A stretch of 5,831 nt of DNA, from assembly GCA_039927975.1 (NCBI GenBank), contig JBDSTZ010000311.1:1-5831 (forward strand). The letters are read 5' to 3'. Made by a program: the position numbers and the translations under genes. Every line of letters begins with the position of its first letter. Position 1 is the first letter of the stretch. The notes under the pieces are model-generated. The model worked only from the letters and a program-made list of their open reading frames with translations. It searched no databases and had not been told where the DNA came from. This document shows, one piece after another, positions 1 through 4,831 of this stretch. This stretch comes from JBDSTZ01 sp039927975 (GTDB taxonomy: Bacteria; Pseudomonadota; Gammaproteobacteria; Burkholderiales; Burkholderiaceae_D).

Positions 1-1
1 C

Positions 2-1024
2 TTCGACGCCGCCCTGTACGCGGAGTTCCTGCGCAAGATCGCGCTGGCGCGCGGCGTGCGGCGCACCGAGGGCCGCATCACCGAGGTGACCCGGCGCGCC
101 GACGGCGGCGTCGACCGGCTCACCCTGTCCGACGCACGCGTGGTGGCCGGCGACCTGTTCATCGACTGTTCCGGTTTCGCCTCGCTGCTGCTCGGTCGCG
201 CGCTGGGCGAACCGTTTGTCGATTACGGCCGCTGGCTGCCGGTCGACCGGGCCTGGGCCTGCCCCAGCGAGCCAGTCGGCAAGGACTTGACGCCCTACAC
301 GCGCGCCACCGCGCTCGACGCCGGCTGGGCGTGGCGGATTCCGCTGCAGAACCGGGTCGGCAACGTCCACGTGATCGCCAGCCGCTACATCGACGAGGAG
401 CGCGCGCGCGAGCAATTGCTGGCGCAGCTGGACGGCCCGGCACTGGCCGAGCCGCGCCTGCTCAAGTTCGCCACCGGCCACCGCGAACGCTTCTGGGTCC
501 ACAACGTCATCGCGCTGGGGCTGTCGGCCGGCTTCCTCGAGCCGCTCGAATCGACCAGTATCTTCCTGATCCAGTCCGGCATCGGCCGCATGATGGCGCT
601 GCTCAGCGCGCCCGCCGCCCCTGGCGAACGGGAAATCGCCGGTTTCAATCGCGGCATGCTGCACCTGTTCGCCCGGGTGCGCGACTTCATCATCCTGCAC
701 TACTGCCTGTCGGCCCGGCGCGACAGCGAGATGTGGCGCCATATGACCAGCATGGAGCTGCCCGACACCCTGGCCTACAAGCTGGAGGCCTGGCGCCATG
801 TCGGCGTGCTGCACCAGTATGACGAGGAAGGCTTTGACGGCACCAGCTGGCTGGCGATCCACGCCGGCATGCAGCACTGGCCTGCGCTCACCGACCCGAC
901 GCTGGGCGACATGCCGCGCGAGCTCGCCTTGTACGAAGTACGCCGCCGCCGCGACAGCATCGCCGCCGCTGTCGCGACGATGCCGCGTCACGCCGACTAT
1001 CTGCGCAGCGTGCTGGCGCGCTGA
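2..1024 (+). CDS. Flavin-dependent tryptophan halogenase family protein, C-terminal part (5' end outside window)
   Basis: The reading frame is open from the left edge to TGA at 1022-1024, giving 340 residues; an internal GTG at 56 is not the real start. Two family signatures are visible. The WxWxIP motif (WAWRIP, bases 326-343) is the hallmark of flavin-dependent halogenases and keeps the flavin from acting as a monooxygenase. FLEPLESTS (about 533-559) is the conserved block that includes an active-site glutamate in PrnA and RebH. A DCSG segment near 164-175 fits the flavin-binding fold. Known members are about 500-540 residues long, so the FAD-binding GxGxxG and the catalytic lysine should lie upstream of the window. 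Characterised enzymes chlorinate or brominate tryptophan using FADH2 and O2. Many homologues, however, sit in sugar-uptake loci with TonB receptors and have no proven substrate. The CAZyme-like neighbours here suggest that second group. The family call is strong; the substrate is unknown. Confidence 0.93.
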   Translation, partial: FDAALYAEFLRKIALARGVRRTEGRITEVTRRADGGVDRLTLSDARVVAGDLFIDCSGFASLLLGRALGEPFVDYGRWLPVDRAWACPSEPVGKDLTPYTRATALDAGWAWRIPLQNRVGNVHVIASRYIDEERAREQLLAQLDGPALAEPRLLKFATGHRERFWVHNVIALGLSAGFLEPLESTSIFLIQSGIGRMMALLSAPAAPGEREIAGFNRGMLHLFARVRDFIILHYCLSARRDSEMWRHMTSMELPDTLAYKLEAWRHVGVLHQYDEEGFDGTSWLAIHAGMQHWPALTDPTLGDMPRELALYEVRRRRDSIAAAVATMPRHADYLRSVLAR

Positions 1025-1050
1025 GACGAGGAGGGCGGGCCCCCCTCGTC
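1025..1050. terminator. GC-rich hairpin between convergent genes, possible bidirectional terminator
   Basis: An inverted repeat begins directly after the halogenase stop codon. GACGAGG (1025-1031) pairs with CCTCGTC (1044-1050). The stem continues past one A/C mismatch (1032/1043) with three more G-C pairs, leaving a CGGG loop. Its place between two convergent genes fits transcription termination. Neither strand has a U-tract after it, so it is not a classic intrinsic terminator and may act as an RNA 3'-end stabiliser instead. Confidence 0.45.
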
Positions 1051-1079
1051 GACCTTCCCGTTACCCCGCCTTACTGCGT

Positions 1080-1101
1080 GATCAGTTTGCGATCAGTTTG
1101 C
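1080..1101. repeat. 11-bp perfect tandem duplication at the 3' end of the esterase gene
   Basis: The unit GATCAGTTTGC occurs twice without a gap (1080-1090 and 1091-1101), followed by GATCACGCAG. Because 11 is not a multiple of three, the second copy shifts the minus-strand frame at the end of the hydrolase gene. With the duplication the protein ends KLIAN and stops at 1082-1084. Deleting one copy gives KLITQ and a TAA at 1071-1073. The arrangement is what a recent slippage duplication would leave. Confidence 0.85.
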
Positions 1102-1984
1102 GATCACGCAGCCATTCCTCGGCGCGCCTGGTCCAGTTCGAGGCGGTGCCCTGGCCGGCGCGCATGGCCATGCCGTGGCCGCCGTGCTCGAACAGATACA
1201 TCTCGGCCGGCACGTGGGCCCGCGTGAGGGCCTGGTAGAACAGGATGCTGTTCTCGACCGGCACCGCACCGTCGTCCTGCGAATGAATCAGCAGGGTCGG
1301 CGGGGTGTTGGCGCTGACCTGCTTCTCGGCCGACATCAGGGTCACCAGTTCGGGCGTGGGCGAAGCGCCCAGCAGCGACTTGCGCGAGCCGGCGTGGGTG
1401 GTCGGCAGTTCCATCGTGATCACCGGGTACAGCAGCATGACGAAGTCGGGCCGCGCGCTGACCGCGTCGAGCGCGCCGCCGCCCAGCCCTGAGGGATGGT
1501 TGAACAGGGTCGCCGCGCTGGCCGCCAGGTGGCCGCCGGCCGAACTGCCGATCACGCCGATGCGGTCGGGCGCCACGCCGAGGCGCTCGGCCTGCGAGCG
1601 CACCAGGCGGATCGCCCGCAGCACGTCCTGCAGCGGGGCCGGCTGGCCGTAGTCGGCCAGGCGCGACTTGAGCACAAAGGCGGTGACGCCCAAGCCGGAT
1701 AGCCACTGCGCGTACTGCTGTCCCTCGCGCACAAACGACAGGTACTGGTAGCCGCCGCCAGGGCAGATGATGACGGCGGTCTTGGCCGGACGGTCATAGG
1801 AGGCCGGATACACCGTGAGCGAAGGCGCGTTGACGTTGCGGACCTGCTCGCCGTCCATGCGCTCGGGTCCGGGCGAAGTCCTGGCGTTGGGAACACCCTC
1901 GGGCCAGAGCGGGATCACCTGGGTTTGCGCGTGGGCGGCAGCGGCGCTGAGCAGGAGCAGGGCGGCCAGCAAGTGTTTTCGCAT
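1082..1984 (-). CDS. Secreted alpha/beta hydrolase, BD-FAE / acetyl-xylan-esterase-like
   Basis: This 300-residue protein starts with a signal peptide: MRK, a Leu/Ala-rich core, then AHA, with likely cleavage after residue 19, so it should act in the periplasm or outside the cell. The serine hydrolase layout is complete. An oxyanion segment CPGGGY lies at residues 74-79, the nucleophile elbow GSSAG at 146-150 with Ser148, the acid segment SQDDGAVPVENS at 235-246 (Asp237 or Asp238), and the histidine segment HGGHG at 267-271 with His270. This pattern is typical of BD-FAE-like carbohydrate esterases (COG0657), which remove acetyl or feruloyl groups from plant polysaccharides. The start is supported by AAAGGAA (1994-2000 on the complementary strand), nine bases before the ATG. 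It is read in the same direction as the kinase gene upstream, 127 bp away, and converges on the halogenase. The last two residues appear altered by an 11-bp duplication. Substrate is inferred, not shown. Confidence 0.92.
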   Translation of the reverse strand: MRKHLLAALLLLSAAAAHAQTQVIPLWPEGVPNARTSPGPERMDGEQVRNVNAPSLTVYPASYDRPAKTAVIICPGGGYQYLSFVREGQQYAQWLSGLGVTAFVLKSRLADYGQPAPLQDVLRAIRLVRSQAERLGVAPDRIGVIGSSAGGHLAASAATLFNHPSGLGGGALDAVSARPDFVMLLYPVITMELPTTHAGSRKSLLGASPTPELVTLMSAEKQVSANTPPTLLIHSQDDGAVPVENSILFYQALTRAHVPAEMYLFEHGGHGMAMRAGQGTASNWTRRAEEWLRDRKLIAN

Positions 1985-2111
1985 TCTGTGTTCTTCCTTT
2001 GGGTGGGAGTTGGCGGGGACGGCGCGTCATCTTGCCAGATTCGCCGCGCCGGCGGCAATTAAAAAATCACCAGCGGCGCGAACGATACTGCGCGGCGCCG
2101 GCGGCGCCGGA
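1985..2111 (-). other. Intergenic gap between kinase and esterase genes
   Basis: This 127-bp stretch holds the esterase ribosome binding site (AAAGGAA, 1994-2000, minus strand), a T6 run (2061-2066) and GC-rich dyads next to the kinase stop. I see no convincing -10/-35 pair for the esterase on the minus strand. It could be transcribed by read-through from the kinase promoter or from a promoter that does not match the sigma-70 consensus. No small gene with a good start is visible. Confidence 0.5.
2061..2109 (-). terminator. Possible weak intrinsic terminator after the histidine kinase gene
   Basis: Reading the minus strand from the kinase stop, CGGCGCC (2109-2103) can pair with GGCGCCG (2099-2093) around a 3-base loop. 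Alternatively, CGGCGC from that block can pair with GCGCCG just before the sequence CTGGTGATTTTTT. The T6 run (complement of A6 at 2061-2066) begins about 7 bases after the second possible stem. The distance is longer than in strong intrinsic terminators, so the call is tentative. If it works, kinase and esterase are separate transcription units. Confidence 0.3.
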
Positions 2112-3182
2112 TCAGGCGAGCGCGCTTTCCTTGCCTGCCAATGCCAGCGGCAAGGAGATTTTCGCCTCGGTTCCGCCATCGGCGCGCGGGGTGACGGCGA
2201 ACTCGCAGGCGCCGGCCGGGTACATCGCCAGCAGGCGCTCGCGCGTCACGCTCAGGCCCAGGCCCTGCGAGCTGGCCAGTTCCCAGCGCGGCGGCAGGCC
2301 GACGCCGTCGTCGATCACGCGGATGTCGACCCGGCTGTCGACGCGGCGCGCCGAGACGATGATCTTGCCGCCCGTGACGCGCCCGGCGATGCCGTGCTTG
2401 ATCGCGTTTTCCACCAGCGGCTGCAGCAGCAGGGAGGGAATGCGGGCCTGCTCGACGTCCTGCGCGATGTCGACCGTGATCGCGAGCCGCTCCTCGTAGC
2501 GCATGCGGTGCAGCGCGAAGTAGTGTTCGAGGAAGGAGATTTCCTCGGCCAGTGTCACTTCCTGGCGGTTGCGGCTCGCCAGCGACAGGCGCAGCAGGTC
2601 GCTCAGGTGCTCGATCATCTTGCGCGCCAGCTTGGGCTCGTGGCCGACGTAGGCGGAAATGCCGTTCAGGGAGTTGAACAGGAAGTGCGGATCGAGCTGC
2701 ATGCGCAGCACATTGAGCCGGGTTTCGAGGAAGCGCCGTTCGAGCCGTTCGAGCTGAAGTTCGTGGAACAGGTGGCGCCGATAGTATTTGAAGGCGGTGA
2801 AGGTGCCGAAGATCAGGCAGTAATTCAGGCAAGTCCGCAAGTACTGGTCGAGCACACCGAGCGGATCGGTCCTCGGATTCCACAAGTTTATCTGCAGCTG
2901 ATATTCGAGCGGTCCGATGACCGCCACGTGCAGCGCCGACAGCGCCAGGCCGAGGCCCGCGTGCGCCATCCAGAATGGCAAGGTACGCAGGCGGGCCGCC
3001 ATCAGGCGGGCGTCCGCCCGGATCATCAACTGCGCCAGCAGTCCCCACCAGCACCAGCGCAACATCGAGGTGTACAGGGTCTGGTAGCCCTGTCCAATCA
3101 ACATATAGGGCAGGGCCAATACGGCGCCGAACGCGGTCCACCCGAAGACGGCCAAGACGAGGCGTGTTCCCCAATGTTTCAC
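2112..3182 (-). CDS. LytS/YehU-type membrane sensor histidine kinase
   Basis: With the GTG start at 3182 the protein has 356 residues. Four hydrophobic segments (about 7-29, 39-54, 70-92 and 117-134) form the membrane part. A charged, probably coiled-coil linker (about 135-163) leads into a His_kinase (PF06580) domain. The phospho-accepting site reads LDPHFLFNSLN with His166 (codon 2685-2687). The ATP-binding part shows an N box LVENAIKHG (Asn259), a G1 box DDGVGLP (about 291-297) and a G2 box GLGLS (307-311), all of the LytS class rather than the EnvZ class. Such kinases normally signal to a LytTR-domain regulator encoded next to them. None is present here: the gene downstream is an esterase and the gene upstream is a divergent LacI-type repressor. 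An in-frame ATG at 3284 would add 34 Arg/Pro-rich residues, but it lacks the ribosome binding site that precedes the GTG. The signal sensed cannot be read from sequence. Confidence 0.94.
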   Translation of the reverse strand: MKHWGTRLVLAVFGWTAFGAVLALPYMLIGQGYQTLYTSMLRWCWWGLLAQLMIRADARLMAARLRTLPFWMAHAGLGLALSALHVAVIGPLEYQLQINLWNPRTDPLGVLDQYLRTCLNYCLIFGTFTAFKYYRRHLFHELQLERLERRFLETRLNVLRMQLDPHFLFNSLNGISAYVGHEPKLARKMIEHLSDLLRLSLASRNRQEVTLAEEISFLEHYFALHRMRYEERLAITVDIAQDVEQARIPSLLLQPLVENAIKHGIAGRVTGGKIIVSARRVDSRVDIRVIDDGVGLPPRWELASSQGLGLSVTRERLLAMYPAGACEFAVTPRADGGTEAKISLPLALAGKESALA

Positions 3183-3185
3183 TGA

Positions 3186-3194
3186 TCCTCCCCC
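3186..3194 (-). promoter_or_regulatory. Ribosome binding site that fixes the kinase GTG start
   Basis: On the minus strand, GGGGGAGGA is followed by TCA and then GTG (3182-3180). It is the only strong Shine-Dalgarno match near the possible starts, though the spacing is a little short (4 bases after GGAGG). The protein from this GTG (VKHWGTRLVLAVFGW) begins right at the first membrane helix, as expected for this family. Confidence 0.7.
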
Positions 3195-3313
3195 GGTGGC
3201 CAGGCGCCGCGCCTGAGGTGGGCGCCGCGAGTCCGAATCGCGCGCGGCCGGCCTCCTGCAGCGGGCCGGACAGGCGCATTCCATGCTTGTGCAAACTTGC
3301 GCTTTCGTGGGCC

Positions 3314-3319
3314 ATTCTA
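3314..3319 (-). promoter_or_regulatory. Possible -10 element for the kinase gene
   Basis: On the minus strand TAGAAT matches the sigma-70 -10 consensus at five of six positions. No good -35 lies 16-18 bases upstream (the sequence there is near CCGTTC). If used, the transcript would start near 3307 and carry a leader of about 125 bases before the GTG. Confidence 0.25.
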
Positions 3320-3513
3320 CCGTAATCGGCCGGACCGAACGGGGGCGACGAAGCCATTCCCGACGAAACTTTCATTGGATAAGCCGCCGTTTCGCCGTCC
3401 GGATATTCACTTTTTATAGAAATGCGCAACAACTTTATCTTGTTCACCGATTTTTTGCCGGAAAACCGGCGCGGCGCGGTCCCGGTCCGAATTTGTTCCT
3501 CTATCGACCATTT

Positions 3514-3527
3514 TGTGATCGATTACT
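3514..3527. promoter_or_regulatory. ATCGAT-centred dyad, candidate LacI-family operator
   Basis: TGTGATCGATTACT contains the 12-base imperfect palindrome GTGATCGATTAC (five of six pairs match) around a central CG. It shares the pattern TGnnATCGATnAC with the site in front of the glycoside hydrolase gene (4743-4756). LacI-family operators are usually 14-20 bp dyads around a central CG, so this is a plausible second site in the promoter of the regulator. Confidence 0.35.
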
Positions 3528-3551
3528 GTGGTGGGATTTGTATTTTAACGA

Positions 3552-3557
3552 TAAAAT
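3552..3557 (+). promoter_or_regulatory. Possible -10 element for the lacI-type gene
   Basis: TAAAAT matches the sigma-70 -10 consensus at five of six positions and sits in the most AT-rich stretch before the gene. The -35 at the usual distance (about 3529-3534, TGGTGG) is poor. A start near 3564 would put the palindrome at 3582-3593 at about +19 to +30, where a bound repressor could block transcription. Confidence 0.3.
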
Positions 3558-3581
3558 GCAATCCTAGTCTCATGCAATGCC

Positions 3582-3593
3582 GACACCGGTGTC
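3582..3593. promoter_or_regulatory. Perfect palindrome with ACCGGT core, candidate autoregulatory operator
   Basis: GACACCGGTGTC is a perfect 12-bp palindrome ending 23 bases before the ATG of the LacI-family gene. A central CG inside a GC-rich dyad is what the hinge helices of LacI-family proteins bind. E. coli GntR and IdnR, which share the methionine of the MTVSR recognition-helix motif found in this protein, bind operators with the same ACCGGT core. I saw no second ACCGGT palindrome in the window. The site is therefore most simply an autoregulatory operator, but binding is not shown. Confidence 0.55.
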
Positions 3594-3602
3594 CACACAA
3601 TC

Positions 3603-3620
3603 ATGAACCAGCCCCTATGA
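3603..3620 (+). other. Five-codon leader ORF overlapping the regulator start (ATGA)
   Basis: ATG at 3603 opens the short frame M-N-Q-P-L, whose TGA stop (3618-3620) overlaps the ATG of the LacI-family gene (3617-3619) in an ATGA junction. The regulator has no clear Shine-Dalgarno sequence, so translational coupling from this leader is conceivable. The leader itself also lacks a ribosome binding site, so it may be chance. Confidence 0.2.
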
Positions 3621-4693
3621 CCGATCGTCGCCCCAAGACCGCCCCAGTGCCGGCGCCACCGATCCGTCCATCCGCCGCGCCGGTCGCCACCTTGTACGAC
3701 GTCGCTCGCCTCGCAGGGGTGTCCGCGATGACGGTCTCGCGGGTCATCAACGACAATCCCAGCGTGAATGCGCCGATGCGCGAGCGCGTGATGGAGGCGG
3801 TTGCCACCCTCAAGTACGAAGTAAACCAGGCCGCGCGCGCGGCGCGCAGCGGGATGACCCGCGTCGGCCTGTTGTACAGCAATCCGAGCGCGGCCTTCCT
3901 CAGTGAATTCCTGATCGGCGCGATGGGCCAGTGCGCCCGCCATGGCGTCCAATTGATCCTCGAGCATTGCGACGGCGTGCGCAGCCAGCAGGTCGCGCTC
4001 GACAAACTGATCGCCGGCGGCGTGCACGGCATCCTGGTGCCGCCGCCGCTGTGCGATTCGCCGGCCTTCCTCAAGCGGATGGCGGCGCTTGTCACGCCGA
4101 TTGTGGCGATCGCCAGCGCGCGGCCGGCCGCCGGCATTTCGGCGGTGCGCATCGACGACTACGGCGCCGCGCGCACGATGATGGAGCACCTGTTCGCGGG
4201 CGGCCACCGCGACATCGCCTTCGTCAAGGGCAATCCGCGCCACACGCCGGCCCAGTTGCGCTACCAGGCGTATCTGGACGCGATGGGCGAGGCCGGCATC
4301 CGGGTCGCGCCCAGGCGCGTGGCGGAAGGCTTGTTCACCTATCGCTCCGGCCTGGCGGCGGCGCGTGAACTGCTGACCGGGCCGAAGCGGCCCAGCGCCG
4401 TCTTCGCCAGCAACGACGATATGGGCGCGGCGGTGATCGCCGTGGCGCACGGCCTGCGCATGCGGGTGCCGCAAGACCTGGTGGTCTGCGGCTTCGACGA
4501 CACGCCGATCGCCACCACGGTGTGGCCGGAGCTGACCACCATTCGCCAGCCGATCGGCGACATGGCGCGCGCCGCCATCGATATCGTGTTCGAACAGATC
4601 GTCCGGCGGCGCAACGATCTGCCGGTGTCGGCCCGGCACAGCGTGCTGCCGTACGCCCTGGTCGGGCGCGAGTCGACGGGCGCTGGGGGCTGA
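3617..4693 (+). CDS. LacI-family transcriptional regulator
   Basis: The protein has 358 residues from the ATG at 3617. After a 24-residue Pro/Ala-rich lead comes a LacI helix-turn-helix: TLYDVARLAGVSAMTVSRVIN at about residues 25-45, with recognition positions Ala37, Met38 and Arg42. The hinge helix (NQAARAARSG, 70-79) follows. From about 82 to 350 there is a periplasmic-binding-protein-like sugar domain, with RIDDYGAARTMMEHLF (178-193), GHRDIAFVKG (196-205), FASNDDMGAAV (263-273) and DLVVCGFDD (287-295), all standard for the family and similar to SalR-type members. Such proteins repress sugar genes until a sugar or its phosphate binds. Upstream in-frame ATGs exist (3572, 3422), but starting there would put the palindrome at 3582-3593 inside the gene and add residues with no family likeness. 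No clear ribosome binding site precedes 3617. The next gene is a secreted polysaccharide hydrolase 138 bp downstream and is the likely target. The effector is unknown. Confidence 0.95.
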   Translation: MTDRRPKTAPVPAPPIRPSAAPVATLYDVARLAGVSAMTVSRVINDNPSVNAPMRERVMEAVATLKYEVNQAARAARSGMTRVGLLYSNPSAAFLSEFLIGAMGQCARHGVQLILEHCDGVRSQQVALDKLIAGGVHGILVPPPLCDSPAFLKRMAALVTPIVAIASARPAAGISAVRIDDYGAARTMMEHLFAGGHRDIAFVKGNPRHTPAQLRYQAYLDAMGEAGIRVAPRRVAEGLFTYRSGLAAARELLTGPKRPSAVFASNDDMGAAVIAVAHGLRMRVPQDLVVCGFDDTPIATTVWPELTTIRQPIGDMARAAIDIVFEQIVRRRNDLPVSARHSVLPYALVGRESTGAGG

Positions 4694-4707
4694 CGCAAAA
4701 TATCTTG

Positions 4708-4736
4708 TTGATTGTTCCCCGGGGATCGCATACCAT
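4708..4736 (+). promoter_or_regulatory. Candidate sigma-70 promoter for the beta-helix glycoside hydrolase gene
   Basis: TTGATT (4708-4713) and TACCAT (4731-4736) each match the sigma-70 hexamers at four of six positions and are separated by exactly 17 bases. The spacer holds the perfect 10-bp palindrome TCCCCGGGGA (4716-4725). Transcription would start near 4743, directly at the ATCGAT-centred dyad, giving a leader of about 90 bases. Confidence 0.4.
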
Positions 4737-4742
4737 CGCGTT

Positions 4743-4756
4743 TGATATCGATAACA
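4743..4756. promoter_or_regulatory. Candidate LacI-family operator before the glycoside hydrolase gene
   Basis: TGATATCGATAACA is a 14-bp dyad with six of seven pairs matching around a central CG. This TG...CG...CA form is common for LacI-family operators. It lies at about +1 to +14 of the candidate promoter, a classic position for repression. It resembles the dyad at 3514-3527 more than the ACCGGT palindrome at 3582-3593. Confidence 0.45.
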
Positions 4757-4831
4757 CACGAATCGGACGCGATTCCATATGTGCCCGCCGGCGCCACCCG
4801 CGCGCCGTCAGACCAACAACAGGAGTGAGAA

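Larger units (their letters stand above)
3183..3616. other. Divergent regulatory region between kinase and lacI-type gene
   Basis: This 434-bp region separates two divergent genes. The left part (to about 3360) is GC-rich like the rest. From about 3365 to 3575 it is clearly richer in A and T, with runs such as TTTTTATAGAAAT and TATTTTAACGATAAAAT, as expected for promoter DNA. It contains a possible kinase promoter (3314-3319), dyads at 3514-3527 and 3582-3593, a GCCGG-AAAA-CCGGC hairpin (3457-3470) and a 7-bp direct repeat ATGCAAT (3556-3562 and 3572-3578). Open frames running through it have no family resemblance or ribosome binding sites, and I do not call genes here. Confidence 0.6.

Noticed and set aside
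1815..3185. 456-residue plus-strand frame antisense to the kinase
   Set aside because: The product is rich in Gln, Arg, Ala and Val and lacks any family motif. It mirrors the codon bias of the kinase on the opposite strand.
3183..3284. 34-residue N-terminal extension of the kinase from the ATG at 3284
   Set aside because: The extension is Arg/Pro/Cys-rich, unlike a membrane-protein N-terminus, and the strong ribosome binding site lies inside it, just before the GTG at 3182.
2059..3447. Long 462-residue frame on the minus strand overlapping the kinase gene in another frame
   Set aside because: It runs through the kinase gene with an Arg/Pro/Ala-rich product without domain motifs. The other minus-strand frame carries all kinase motifs, so this is a GC-rich shadow.
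3457..3470. GCCGG-AAAA-CCGGC hairpin next to a T6 run as an intrinsic terminator
   Set aside because: The T run precedes the hairpin on the plus strand, and on the minus strand the hairpin is followed by A residues, so neither direction has a terminator layout.
3283..3567. 94-residue plus-strand frame in the divergent intergenic region
   Set aside because: It has no Shine-Dalgarno site or recognisable motif, an unusual Arg/Phe/Trp-rich composition, and covers likely promoter DNA.
3545..4759. 404-residue minus-strand frame antisense to the LacI-family gene
   Set aside because: The product is His/Arg/Ala-rich with no motifs and no ribosome binding site, while the plus strand encodes a complete LacI-family protein.
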